This document shows, one piece after another, positions 13,278 to 27,400 of a stretch of DNA of 64,000 nucleotides. Source of the DNA: Larimichthys crocea (Eukaryota > Chordata > Actinopteri > Sciaenidae); contig NC_040018.1 of the NCBI RefSeq assembly GCF_000972845.2, positions 1,283,632 to 1,347,631 of the forward strand. Direction: 5' to 3'. A program made the position numbers and the translations under genes. The notes below the pieces were generated by a model. The model was not told the origin of the DNA. It did not search any database and saw nothing but the letters and a program-made list of their open reading frames with translations. The stretch's first letter is position 1. The number at the start of each line of letters is the position of its first letter.

Positions 13278-16200
13278 TGACAGAAAGGATGATCACAGTG
13301 TGTACAGAGAGAGAAAGCATGTTTGTGTGTCATAGAGAGGAGGAGCACTTCCACTATATTTGTATCAGTCTGAAGTCCTTCAAGTTTAACAGACGGTCTG
13401 ATCCTCCTTCATCCCCGTGCTGATGCTCGTCTGAATCACATGGGCGCAGCGGGCTGCTTCATTGCTGGGAGGCAGATTACTCCACCCTCTCAAACATAGA
13501 TGACACGATTTTGAACTTTTCCCTGTCACAGTCATTGTTGAGTTGAGGTTTGATTGGAAAAAATTCCATCTAAGATCAGGCTTCAAGTTGGTAAAATGTT
13601 TGTTAAACCTAAATAGATATAAGGGAGTAGCAGTACCATTATGAAGGACTGAAACTCAACTTGAGTCATGTGAATACTGCCTACATCGGTCACCAAGATG
13701 ACTCAGAAGCTTACCACAATTGTCATTTACTCATTATTCCCAAGATGGATGGAAGCCACGTTAACATAATGTTTCCCAATGGAGTTGTAGCTTGCTCCAT
13801 AAAGGTGATTCACCACTGATTTTATAACAGGCTTTTAATTGAAAACATTGATGTTAATGCTTTTAAATGCCTTTTATAATCATCGCAGCACTCATATCAC
13901 TCATTACAGTGTTCTATGGGGGGGGGTCGACATGAGTCGTCTTTCACAGAGTCCGCCATGTATTAGCCCAGAGCAAATAAGCTCAACTCTGGCTCTAGAC
14001 AGGGCCGTGGTGTTTCTTTTTTTCACAGCCACTGTAGTTTTTCCTTCACGCTAGGAGAAAGAGGATGAGGCGATGTTACTATACTGCTAGATGCCACTAC
14101 ACACTGGCTGGTCCTCTTTAAGATATCTTTCTTCTGAGTGATGTCAGTCATCTGTGATTCTTTCCTAAAAAAACGACATTTTGTGGACTGTGTTAGATGA
14201 TTGTCTCAAATGTATTTGGTGCACTAGGGAAGTCTTTATTAGACAATAGATTTGAAAGCATACACGTATGTCTCACACAGACACCTACATATGTGTTACT
14301 GTCACCAATGGGGAGGGAGGCGGTGTTGATGTGCTAATGGCTTTGGGTTGCTATCAGGATTTAGGGTTTGTGTTACATTATCACTTGCCCATCCCTGCTG
14401 AGACTCTCAGGACTGGATCTCTGGAGGCACAGAGGAGTCTCTGCAGGCATGATGTGATAGAGAAACATTCTGAATACACACTATAGCGTGTGTTTTTGTT
14501 GTTAAATGTGGATATTATCTTGATCTGTGATTACATACTGATCTGTAGTGATTCTTTTATCGCATTGTCTCTGTCCAGGGAGCAGCCGATCTACACCACC
14601 AGGGCCCATGTCTTCCAAATCGACCCAACCACCAAGAAGAACTGGGTCCCTGCCAGCAAGCAGGCTGTCACTGTCTCTTATTTTTATGACAGCACACGTA
14701 ACAGCTACCGCATCATCAGTGTGGATGGAACCAAGGTATGTGTGTGTGAGTGAGTGTGTGTGTGCTATGAAAGACAATGAGAAACAAAAAGACAGTTGAA
14801 GCGGAGAAAGAGCACTTAAAGCCCGAAATGAACAAAAAAAGTTATGATCATATTAGACTATTACAAATGTAGCTCACATTGATCAGCATCAATCCATATT
14901 GATATTGATATTTGTGTGCTCTGCTGCTTCTGATGTGAGGAAAGTCATTCATGGCTGCCTGTTTTCTGACTGAAATCAAGGCTGGGTATCAAAACATTAA
15001 TGACATTTTCTGTTACTGATTATATATTTATGGATATAGGAAATGTATGAAAAACAACTCATAATATAATCAATCTGTCCAGCAATGGGCCGAAGTCTCC
15101 ATACTCAAAACTCAAAACTTTTTAATTACTTTCTCTGAAACATTAATTTGAACTATTGCAACAACATTTTTTTTATTTTCTCTGTTGATTAATAATCTGA
15201 TCATATATTTGATTATTGAATAATCAAATAAATATTTAGTCTATAAAATGCCCAAAAATTGTGAAATATGATCACTCCGAACATGGTCTCTCTTGAAGTT
15301 GTTGTTGATTAATTTTTGGTTGATTTGATTGATGATCTTTGATGACATTTTGGTAAATATTGTAGAATATACTATTGAATAAAACCATGACATGATTTGG
15401 CTAAATGCAACATATAAAGATGGCGATATACCAGACATAGGATAACTTTTGTATTTTCCAACCTGGAACTTATTTTTTTGTGTCAAAAGTGACCAATGGA
15501 GAAAACACTTTTTAAAATTAGTACAGTGCTGGAGCCTGCAGCTGCAAAACTGGCTATGACGTTATCCTTATGATACGTATGTTATTGTTATAAGTCTGAC
15601 AACATTATGAAAAGGAACCTACAGAGAAATGAAACATTTTATGTACCTTTCACTTGATCTGGTCTGTGTCAAGCCTCACTCGATGAGAAGTCTCGTTTTG
15701 AAATCTCCTCTGTGGGCATAGCATCACAGCACCCACAGGAGCACCACCTGAGCTTTGCAGCCTTGCAGCAGCTGGTTCACCCTCCTTTGCCTGTTGTCAC
15801 TCTCTCTGAGCATCTGCTATGTGTACCATACAGAATTTATACACGTCTACGCGTATTCGCTCTCTTCTTGTCTGCTCTTGTAGGAGCTCTTCATCCATAT
15901 GATCCAGCTCAAATAAACACAGACACCAATCCATGCTGCCAAAATCAGCTAAATATTCAGCCATGACATTGAAAATAATTTATAAAATGCTAAGCTATGC
16001 TGTCTGTACTCCAACACAACAAACTCTTTCCAGCCTGGCATTAGTACAGTTACGTTTTTTTTCTGCAACAAGTCCTCACCTCTCCTGAGATTTCAGAACG
16101 AGACTTCTTTTTAAGTGAAATGTGGTTAGACACACAGCCAGTCAGGCGAAAAGAACAGAAAATATTTTATTTCTCTACAGGGTCATGTTTTACAATAACA

Positions 16201-18431
16201 ATTGTATTGTTACAATAACAGTTTAAACCTATAAGTGGCAAAAACAAGTACTTTTAATGGATGTGATCTGATGGTGCACAGTTCCTCATAGGGAATACAA
16301 TGTGGCCTGTTTTGCGGCTGCAGGCTGCAGCACTCCCACCCAACACTGGACCAAATTCAATCGCCATTATTCACTTTGACACAAAACATGAGGATATAAA
16401 GTCTGGGCTGAAAAATACTGAAGTTGGAAACAAAAAATATAAGACACACCATACATGAAATCATATTTATCTATATTTGTCTGAATTTGGACACGACTGC
16501 ACGTCTATGCTCACATAGCATCATATAACATTTATCCTGAGCTGAGCTAATTCATCCTCTATTAAGGTAGCATGAGGGTTAAAATTAAAGTCTGAACATC
16601 AGCTATCATCCCCCTTTTTAAGACATTAACAAGAGCAGCAGCCAAGAGCCACATACCTATTGAGTTGCAATTAACCTCAATTATGTGTAATTTACTGTTG
16701 TCTACAAACAGCCAACAGTAGTCAAGGACGATGGTGCTCTTAAATGGTCTTCCCATTGGATCAGCTTTTCTTCTTCGCAGACTCTGCACTGATTTGATGT
16801 TTTTTATTTAGACACGTGTGTTGAACAAAGGGTTAGTTTTGCTATAGAACGCAAACTGTATTGTGAACAGTCTCCAAAATGATTTTTGATTTGTCATCAC
16901 AAGAGCGCGATGAAAAGATTAAATCGTGCATCTGATAGTAGACCTCATATGAGTGCCCCATATTCACTCACACCTTCTTCTCCTGCCGTCTGAAAGAGTA
17001 GATTATGTGTTTCCATGGCGATCAGTCTTCCTCCCTGTGTGTGAAAACTGGAGGTGGGTTATGACAGCAGTATCCCTGTGCTGACACTGCCAGGCAATCA
17101 CCTTTCACACAATCTTAAATGATCACACAGATTACCTGCAGAGCCACTTCAGAGCCGGAATGGGATGACAGGGTTCCGGGTCTGTTTATGTCCTCATAGT
17201 TGTTCCTTTTTACCGAGAACCTCTCTGTTTGGGTGAATCGTCTGTTTGGGTTCAGTCTCAGGAGAGTTCAGTGTCAGTATTATTAACCCAACAGCTGAAG
17301 GGTGGGTCTCACAGGAACTCAACATAGATATAGATATGAATGTAAAGTATTTGCATAGCAAGCATTTTCGGTTAAGGAGAAACTCTTTAACAGTGACTAA
17401 TAAATGAAAACCATATATTAAATTACATATTCAAATTGAATAAGGTTGTTCCTGCAACCATCTGGCTTGAATATAAAAAGCTTCTGTCGTTATTTTTAGA
17501 TGAGAACACATTTTCCTGTGCACCTCGAGGCTTTTCAGTATGATTTTTTTTTTTTTTTAAGTAAAAAGTTCTTTAAGGTAATTTAAAATGCATCATTTCT
17601 CTATTCCTGCGTAGCTTGGTTGAGTCAAGCTGTTAGCTTCAAAATACCTCTCTCCCCACAGCTAGAAATCCAGTGAGGTAAGAATATAACCTGTTATGTC
17701 ATCAAGCAGCATTCTTGGAGCTACTGACAATATTACAATTTTTTTTTTTTTACTTTTTAAGTCCCTGCAAAACAACAAAATCTTTTCTTTGCATGAAAGA
17801 GATTGGGAATCCACTTTATTTCAGGCTAGAGTCAACTATATTATGTCCTCTATATTCTGAAGGCCAGGAATCCTCTCTCTGCTCTCCCACTCCTGTCATC
17901 CTCCCTGTGCTCTCTCCACTCTGCTGTAACCTTGAGTAACAGAGCACTGTGTCATAAAATGTATGCAGCCAGCAGCTATATGTGAGCTATGGGGCTTAAA
18001 GTTTATGAAATAAAATGAAATCTCAATTTGAATAGCGATGACTCCAGTTAATTTATATAAATCAAAGTGATGTCGGTATGGGCAGAGTAACCGTAAGCGA
18101 GGACATGTTGAGTCATATCAAATAAATGTTAAATATAGTTTCTAGTTTGTATACTAGCTGCAAGCGAGACAGGTCTGTCCAGGAGAATAGTCTGTGCTGC
18201 TACGCTCTAACTATGACAGACCGTCAGTTTATATTCGTCTATCCGTGATGGCTAAGCAACACTCTGATGATGATATGGCAAGTAGAGGAGCATATCAGCA
18301 CTTTTGACTCTCGCTCATCCTGAATCTTACTTCTCATCCAGCAATATACCGAGCATGATGACAACACAGTGAAAGGTCTTCTTGCTGTAGTTTATGAATT
18401 ATTCCAAGTATGATAACTTTCTGGGCTAACA

Positions 18432-18465
<34 letters not shown>

Positions 18466-21400
18466 ACACACACAAAAAAAACCTTTCCACTCTTGTTTTG
18501 AATATTTTATATTCATATTGTTTCATCTTACATCCTACATCTACCTATTTCTTCTTTATTTATTACTACATGTCTGCCAGCCAGTGTCCAAAATGTACAA
18601 TTTGGGCTGGTGAGCTAAAAGAAAGCTAAAAAAGTGAGCTTGTTTTTTTCTGGCTGGTAGGGTTTCCTAATGTATAGGCTGATATTACAGCCCAGAGCCA
18701 AGCTCCCTGTGGTAACAACTTGTTCCCCTATTAAATTGTAGCTGCACCCCAAGTACATCATGTAGTTTCCTGTGTGTCATAAAGTTTTCACCAAGGAAAA
18801 AACCATTAGTTCCACTGGGACAGAAGGTGACATGTCCACCTTGATGCTTGAGAATTCAGTATTTGTCCCCCACACACAATTCCCAAAGCAATCATCTGTT
18901 AGGATTATGATGCACTCCTAGCAAAGCTGGTCTGATCTAGTGTGAATCTCCAACAGCAGAAAGTTCACTTTTGTAAACAAACCTCACATATCACTGACTT
19001 TTGTGTCCGGAAAAACAAACTGGGGACAGCAAATAATTAAAAAGCATGAATGTCATCTAAAGCATGACACGTATTAAGCTCTTGGCTAAGCTGATTTTAT
19101 TTATTTATTTATTTTTGGCCTTTTCAAGCTTTATTTCTGACAGAGACAGCTGAAGAGTGACAGGAATGCGGAGAGAGAGAGACAGGGAATGACATGCGGT
19201 GAAGAGCCACAGGTCGGATTCAAACCCTGGGCTTCTGCAGCAAGGACTGAGCCTTCGCACATGGGCTGGTTGCTTTACCAACTAAGCTAAATGCCGCCCC
19301 TCCTAAGCTGATTTTTAAGACCTGAGGCAGAATCATAATTCTAGTCATCCAGTCTAAGCTGAATTTCCTGTATCCTGTAACACTGTCTTTTAAAAGTGAA
19401 ATTGCACAATTGTAGACTATTTAGGCTTGAATCATAGTTCTGGAAAGATATGTGTAATATAGGGTTGAGCAAGTACTTTGCTGAAGCAAGTATTATATTG
19501 TATTTATAAGTATGATCAGAGTAAAATGTCTAAAATGTATTGGTTTGAGAATATATAAATGTAGCAACTTGAAAAAATCCTAGTAAACTACTATGTTACT
19601 GTTACTTCTGTAAATAGTATTTCTAATAAATACAGCAACTTCTGATCAACCCGTATAGGGCTTTATTTCAGCCCCACCCATTCTGAATACAGATATGGGT
19701 GCAGATGATTTAGTTGCTTGAACAAATACAGTTTTAGCTAATGGTGTACCCACTCATCCCTAGCGTAAAGGTCTCTGTGGATCCATGAAGGGAAGGGTCT
19801 TGGGCTAACCATAGGTTGCAAATGTGTGCACACACCAAATCTGCATGACTGCCAGCAGGGAACAGTGTGTCGATGCGGTCTTTTAATATATAGTGAGATA
19901 ATATGCATCAGATCATTAAAGCAAAAAAAAAAAATTACACCTCTGCTTGATGATCAGTCCCAGTTTTTCCATTTTGCTATCCGCTTTGACGAGAGGACAC
20001 CGCGACCACCATCTCGTCTTTCTTTGGCTTCGTTTCAGTCATCACACAGCTGCCAGTTCCTCCTGTTCATCATCGTGACTCTCCTTGATAGCCATTTGTT
20101 GCCATTATTTTGATCTATCCTTCAAAGACTAGGCTTTGTGCCATACATCCAGCTGGAATTCACTGAATATTGCAATTGTTGACCACAGTAAAACAGCGAG
20201 GTACACTAAATGGTGTGAGTGATATTGACCCATTTACCTACCAAATATTCAGGTACCATGTTTCAGGGTTGCCACTTTTATAATATGTGGAATGAAGTCA
20301 CAAGTTAGCAAGTTTCTCATCGTAGAAAAGTCACTGCTCAGCAGTGACTGTCTTCTGGCCTTTGGTGCTGAGTGATCAAACAGCCATTCCCACCCATACA
20401 CTCCTCTCCCATGTTCAACATATCCTGTCTGACTTACTTACTCTGCAGATTGTGTGCACTCTGCAGACACATAATCAGCCGAGGAGGATTTTTTCCAATA
20501 ACCTTCTGGCTGTCTCCGAGTTTCTAACTGACCCTGAGGCCATTGGCCAGCCGTGCCTCGCTCTGCGCCTCCTGTGCCACTTGATCCACAGCCCGGCTCA
20601 CCACCGGCACAGCTGCCAGCGTCACTCCACTCTCCCTCCCTCTGTCACTCCCTCCCACTCTTACTCGCTTGCTCACTGAGATGTACACTGATACATGCCA
20701 GCATACAGTCACAGGGCTCACGAAGATGGGACGGCAACAGAGTACTGTACGTGCTCCCTCCTGGTTTCTTAATTAGCCGCTTTAAGTGTATTTCTTATGA
20801 CTGTTATGTGGATGATACCCAGCTATACTTTTACTTCAAGTTAAGCAACCTCAGTAAACTCTGCCCTGCAAGGCTGCATAACAGCTACTGTATCATGGGT
20901 GGGATGTCAGACAGCTTCCTCCATCCTCATAGAGGAGTGTTGTTCCTGAAAGTATCAGCGCAAATGTGAGCTACAAACTAGAAGTTCTCTTTGACCAACA
21001 TATGAACTTCGAGAGTCACACAAAGTGTCCCAATCCTATTTTCGGACTAAGGAACATTGCCAACATCAAATTAATCATCAAAAATGACCTTCAAGATCAT
21101 TCAAGTTTTCAAGTTTTTGTCTCCTCCTGTCTTGACTATTGTAATTCACTCTTCACCACCTTGAGTTGCCCTTCTGTGTCTTGGTGGCGACACATGTGTC
21201 TGGATGACACATTACACCAGTGTTGGCTAATCTACACTGGTTACCAGTTGAATGTAGAATCCATTGTAGGGCTACAATTATTTTTATCATAAAATTCCAT
21301 CCCATAAATCACTACACACCGCCTGACCCCACTTTCTATTTCTGAATTACTGTGTCCCCTGACTTCAGTGAGGTCTACTGACCTGGTGGTCCTGAAATCT

Positions 21401-24400
21401 ATAGGCTGAAAAACAAAGGTGACCATGCCTTTGTGGTTGTGGCTCTCATCTTATGGAACCCCTAATTCTAAGAAACACAGCTGCAAGAAGCTGCTAACGA
21501 CTCCTGTTTCATAAGCACTTTGTCCTGTAATGTGTAATGCTTTTATATTTATATTGTTATTTCCTGTTTTAACTTATGCTTGCATTGTACAGCAACTTGT
21601 AACTCATAACTTGCAGAAATAAAGTTTACTTACTTAACCTGTATGTTAGCTTATAGATCATTAGTTTGGATACCACATCATGTGTCTTTGCTGTACTTTT
21701 TATCTACTGATACTGTTTCTGTAGGTGTTAAATCATCATACATGATCAATGACATGTTCACAGATTTGAATATACGGCATTACTCAAAATGAATCTGATA
21801 TGGCAACTGATCAATTTGAGGCTATGTCAGGAAACAATGTATTTCTTGACAACATGTTGGTGTTCTAGTGTTCATCAGTTAGTTATGAATGTTTACCATC
21901 TGTTTACCTAATTCTTTCCTTTTTTGTTGTTGTTTTTGCTTTATCCTGGAGCAACGGCCCAGTTTCTCCACAATGATCATTAAAGTTTCATCTTATCTTC
22001 ACACTTCTCTTTGAGCCAACGTGGTGTGCTCTGTTAAATATTCTCAAGAAATTAGGTAACATTCGTTTTGATGAAGTCTGTGAAAGAGACTGATCATTTA
22101 AAAATCAGACCACTGGCACCTCTGTGAATTGCCACCCTTCTTATAACCCCTCGAAGCAGCAACTGTAATCTTTCCAGTGTACACTAATAACATTTTTCTT
22201 GTGCGTTTATGTGCAGTGCACACTTTAGGAGTCAATGGCATTGTTCTAGATGGGGAAACAAATGGCTAAGGGGTTATTGATTGTGCACTAATGTGCTCTT
22301 TCTGCTCAGTCTCTGCTTTTTTTTGGGTCTCTGTGTCCAGTAATGATGCAGTGTAAAGTGCTTCAACACCTCAGCCACTGAAAAAATGGAGAGAAGGAGA
22401 CGGTGGGGGCGTAGAAAAAGGACACGAGTCTGTCAGCAATTTGAATTCTCAAATCCTGTGTTCAGAGCCATGTTGCTATGAAACAAGGGCTGCTCTGTGA
22501 TTAAACTGTCTTCTATTGTTTCTTAATTGTTGGGGTAATTTGCATGTGCTGTTTTTAAGTTCTCTTATATCTTGGTGGTGGGATTGGGTTTGTGTACATG
22601 CACAGGAGTAAATTGAAGCTGCTTGTGTTTACATCCACATGTAGCTGTTCATATAGCATCAGACGTATCTATACTGGTGCAGTAAACACGCAAATCAGTG
22701 CAGTCTGGTCAGACTGAAATTGGGTTTGAAGCATCTGTTGTTGCTACCGTCACTGCCTCGTGCACTTGTTACATTTTTAGCCTGCAGCAGATGTTTTCTG
22801 GCAGCTGATTTACTGCATAGCTACAACAGGTGAATGTCTACTGTAGTGTCAGATGAATGTCTACTGTTGACCACTTAGAGGTTAGTGGGTCAGCAGTCAT
22901 CACTGCATAAAGTGTGTCTGTTTGTGTCAGTAATTTACTCATTTATCTTTCTTTTTTTTGTGAATAAATCTTTATTTGTGATTGTGAAACAAAATTACTT
23001 ATACACATAATTCAAAAGTTTTTCATACACATACGGTACTTGCACTCCACTAAACCTCCCACGTCACTGGGGTCTCCCATGGACTGCTTGGCCATGATAA
23101 ATTGAGTGAGGTGGAACGTATGGTGTGTCTTTATTTGCACTGCTTGCATGTGACCAAAATCTTTAAAGTGGAGGATTTTGCATTATTAATTTGGAGAGTA
23201 GACACCTCAGTTAGTACAATCTAATGAAAATTTGATAGCTGTAAGAACCCCATTAACAAATTACTTTAATTTTACTTTCATTTCATTTGACTCTAAGAGT
23301 TGCCATTAAGTCGTAGCAAAGTCAATTCAGACAAAACTTTGGAAATCTTGAAGTCCCACATGACTTGTCACATGTGACTGACCACTCACCCAGCAACCAA
23401 AATTTATGCTGAATTTCTTAATGTATAAAATCTCTTTAATGTATAAAAGGCGTTTTTGTATTACTCCCTCATTACATATCCAAGATTGCTCTGAATACAA
23501 AATCGCATCATATTGTAGTGGATCTCTCAAACATGCATAAGAAACTTTTTATTAAGTGGATCATCCTGAGAAAAAATAAATGTGCTAATTGTAATCAAAC
23601 CTGTCAGTGGGGGCATGGTGAAAGACATGGGCAGGGTATTAGAGATGTACTCTGGTATGAATGGAGCTACAATAGAGGATTGTCCTTTATCCAATCAATA
23701 GGACTATTCATCATTAAACTCCTTTTTTAACGTCTTGGCTGAACCAAGAAAAACAACCCAGCAGCAGGCGTCTTTCAGGGAGAGTGTGACAGTCGGATGG
23801 ATCTGTGCTGGAAGTCTGCACATCTGTATTGATTTACAGCATGATCTCCATTAATAAGTTATTTTGTCCTGACAGGTGATCATCAACAGCACCATCACAC
23901 CCAACATGACGTTCACCAAGACATCGCAGAAGTTTGGCCAATGGGCGGACAGCAGGGCCAACACTGTGTTTGGACTAGGCTTCTCTTCAGAACAGCAACT
24001 GGCCAAGGTGATAGGAAACATTTCTGCAGCATCACATGACAACTTAGAGATGATTAATTTGTGTATTTGTCCTAAAGCTCGAGTGTGGCAGGATAAAAAA
24101 TGTATTAATTTGACATCAGATGGAGAAATAAAGTGATACGAAAGATTTAAGGGTACATCTGATCTGTCAATCCTCACTGTCACGAGATAAATGGCTTTGT
24201 TTTTTTTTAAAAATAAACTGTGACAGGCCGGGTATTGCCACTAATCGTCAAAGCTCTTTCAATCTCTCTCATGTTTTCAGTTTGCCGAGAAGTTCCAGGA
24301 GGTAAAAGAAGCAGCCAAGCTAGCAAGGGACAAATCTCAAGAGAAGGTGGAGACGTTGAGTAATCACTCCCAGGTAAATTATATCTTTCTGCTGTCTAAA

Positions 24401-27400
24401 ATTCTGATTCAAACAACACCTCTGCTGTCTTGACTGTCTCCTCTACAGTCACTGTCGGCCTCTACAGAGAGAAAACAAGCAGCACTGCGGAGGAAGTAAT
24501 ATAATGGAACATTTCAGTGTAGCTCACTTTCCCTCACAAACACCAAAGGGTGTTTTTCAAATATTTCTATAAAGCTTGTGTTAAATATTACATGTCAACA
24601 CGACATAAATCATTCATCCAGCAGTGTGAATCATCATTAATGAAAGGTCAAGGTCATCTACTTACTATCTGGCAGGCGCTACAGCAGTTAAGACAATAAG
24701 GAAGCCAGTGAGAGTAATAAAAAAATAAAGGTTTCTAGTACACAAATGATCTCCAATTGATAATTCTCTAAGTGAGTAAGTAAACAGAATTGATTTGAGG
24801 TAGAACCAGCAGTCACTGCCCGGTCACCGGCTGCCAGGCCTGCTCTCTGCCTGCTTTGACTCCAGATGGCAGGAATCAGACTCACAAAGCTGCTGGGCCA
24901 TATGACATGATGAATACTGGCAACGGTTTCTCCTCACCCCTCCGCTGTCATAGATGACATCGATGACGTGTCCGGGGTGTTTACAGTGTTTCTCCCAAAG
25001 TAGCCTGCGGCCCTGTCATCATAGTCAGAGCTTTACGGGACACATTTATTGATTTTAGGCCATCAAACTTTTAGAAAGCTGCAGGTGAGCTTTGATCAAA
25101 TTAAAACCTCCCTCCGTTTCCTACCAGGAGTCTGGACGCGAGACGCCCTCAAACAACCAGGCGTCCAGCATTAATGGGACAGACGATGAGAAAATCTCCC
25201 ATGTCGGCCCAGAGGCCGCTGTGCTGAAGAGCGAGAATGAACGTCTCAAGAGTGCAGTGGAGCAGAGGTGAGGTTTTATTTCATAGAAAGATTAAAGATT
25301 CTCTTCAATGACGTGAGGTGCAACTCATGATAAAATCACCTCTTTGTATTTAATCAGTAACAAGATCTATCAGCCTTCTTTTTGATAATTCTCATCCGAC
25401 TCCAAATGTTGTCGTGCCATCTTTCTGACAGCTGATTTATTCTAAAACCCCAATAGTCCAAGAAATGTCCCATTTGTTCAACAGCCTGTCTTTCTGAAAA
25501 CAAGCGTCAGTTGCTTTGAAAGACCTTTTGTTTCGTGAATAGACACCAATAAGTACATTAGTTACATCTGTTTTATTGGTGATACCAAACTGCAACCATT
25601 TCACAATGTTAACCACGTGTTCATCATTGTAACTGACTGTTGATACCATAACAACTTCATCCTTTACTGCACATCCAGAAACACAAAGATAATAAAGACA
25701 GAAACTCCAGGCAGAGTGTATTTTCAGAAAAACAAGCCTTTTATCCTAAAAACAAGTTTTTATGATAATGGGTTGTTGGGCCTCCAGTCTAACGGGAATG
25801 TGCGATAATGGGCAGTCCCCTCTGATACACATAACGTTAAAAAAACAAACAGTTTTGGAGTCTGTTTTCTCCTTCATTCGGAAATTATCTCATCATGAGC
25901 AAATTAAAATTCACAGAACTCAGTCTGCAGCTGGCGATGATGTGTAAACTGTGTAAACTCTCTCTGGAGCAAAAACAGAAAATGCACAGGTGTTGGGAGT
26001 CCGTTTATTTGAATGAACTACAGTGAACTAAACAGAGCTGATACTGTTTGTGGAGTCATGTATCAGTGCTGCACTGCGATTATAAGGACTCACTATATGG
26101 CTACAGACACTAATCACAATGCTCAGTCAAATATACTATCATAAAACCTGTTTATTTATCATAATTATTCAAGAATTGTTTACAGGTAAAAAGATATCTG
26201 TTGTGTAAACGCACAGTCTTTCTAAAGCATTTGGGCAATTTAATGTCACCCATGCGTATCCTTATTTATAATGAGTTAACTGAGTCTCACAACACAGCCA
26301 AACTCACTTGAAGGGGCATGATGTCACTAACTCCAAACACAGCAGTCTCTAATCACTTTCATACAGTTTTCTTCTTGTGCTCTAATTGTCTCCGCACCAA
26401 ACTGTGCTCAAATGTTCCCCCTCTTCATTTTTATTGCTGCTGGGATGATATCATGTCCCCAGAGGGCCCAGAGATCATCTGATCTAATCTAAAGAGTGAT
26501 GCTGTTGCTCCACGCCACCATTTGTTTATCTGGTCTTTATAATCCAGATGCTGAATGTATAAATCAGTAAATGCATAAAACACCAGATGTGGCTCCAAAT
26601 TGGATTAAAATGACCCCAGGGCATCAGAGCCAACAAAAACTACAGCGAGAACATTTCAGAATTAGCACTATACAGCAAAACATCAGAGACATATTTGATG
26701 CATATATGATAAAAGGCCCTGAGATGAAGAAAATATAATTATCCTTAAGTATTACCAGGGAAGGTCTGCTAATTTGAACATCTGTGGTGGTGGTGTGGCT
26801 AACACTTTAATTTACAGGTTTAGTCCTTTCCATAGAAAGAAACTGAACTGATATAAAATCATTCTGAAGAAGATTCATAGACAGGACAAATTTAATTTGG
26901 TACTAATTATGTTAGAAATTGCTGCTGTACACTAGAGAATGTTCTAGTCATTAGACAGCAGGTAAAATATGCTTAGAGTATACAAAAGTATGGTTCCAGT
27001 GTTATATTATATTACATATTTACATCGTTTAATGACTTCTGAAATTATGTGTTTTCCTAATATCTCATTTGATTTCTTGCTATTTAATTGAATTACTTTT
27101 GTCATTATCTAACTTCCATGTAAGAATGATTTCTATTTTTACATTTCTTGTTATTATGTGCACATGAATTTAAGAATGATTTCTATTTTTACATTTCTTG
27201 TTATTATTTGCACATGAATTTAAGAATGATTCCTTGCATGAATTATTTTAATTCAGCTCACTTCCCTTCAAGGTCTAAACAAGATGAAGTGTTTCTGTCT
27301 GAGGTCAGAAGATGAAATCCACGCTGCATAAACATCATTAGATTTCTAAAGAATATTACCATGGGTTTGAATTAAAGTTGAATTAAAAGAAACTACTCTG

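Larger units (their letters stand above)
4656..14578. other. homer2: homer2 intron 1 (~9.9 kb), no supported exon
   Basis: The donor is GTGAGTATAA and the acceptor CTCTGTCCAG. Contents recognised are MITE-like repeats (about 5820-6345, 7733-8150, 8312-8420), a poly-A run near 10860-10881, a (GT)n run near 13242-13272 and scattered short T/A tracts. Open frames in this interval are short and show no family signature. Nothing else was recognised. Confidence 0.7.
14736..23875. other. homer2: homer2 intron 2 (~9.1 kb), no supported exon
   Basis: The donor is GTATGTGTGT and the acceptor TTGTCCTGACAG. It contains a degraded MITE of the 5820 family near 15120-15300, a poly-A run at about 18434-18464, a tRNA-derived SINE near 19095-19302, a decayed LINE reverse-transcriptase remnant at about 20790-21640 and a second LINE tail near 21930-21995. 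No homer2 exon or independent gene was recognised. Confidence 0.7.

Noticed and set aside
19205..19302. A tRNA gene on the minus strand
   Set aside because: A- and B-box-like sequences are present but the arms do not pair as a tRNA and a SINE body and tail follow.
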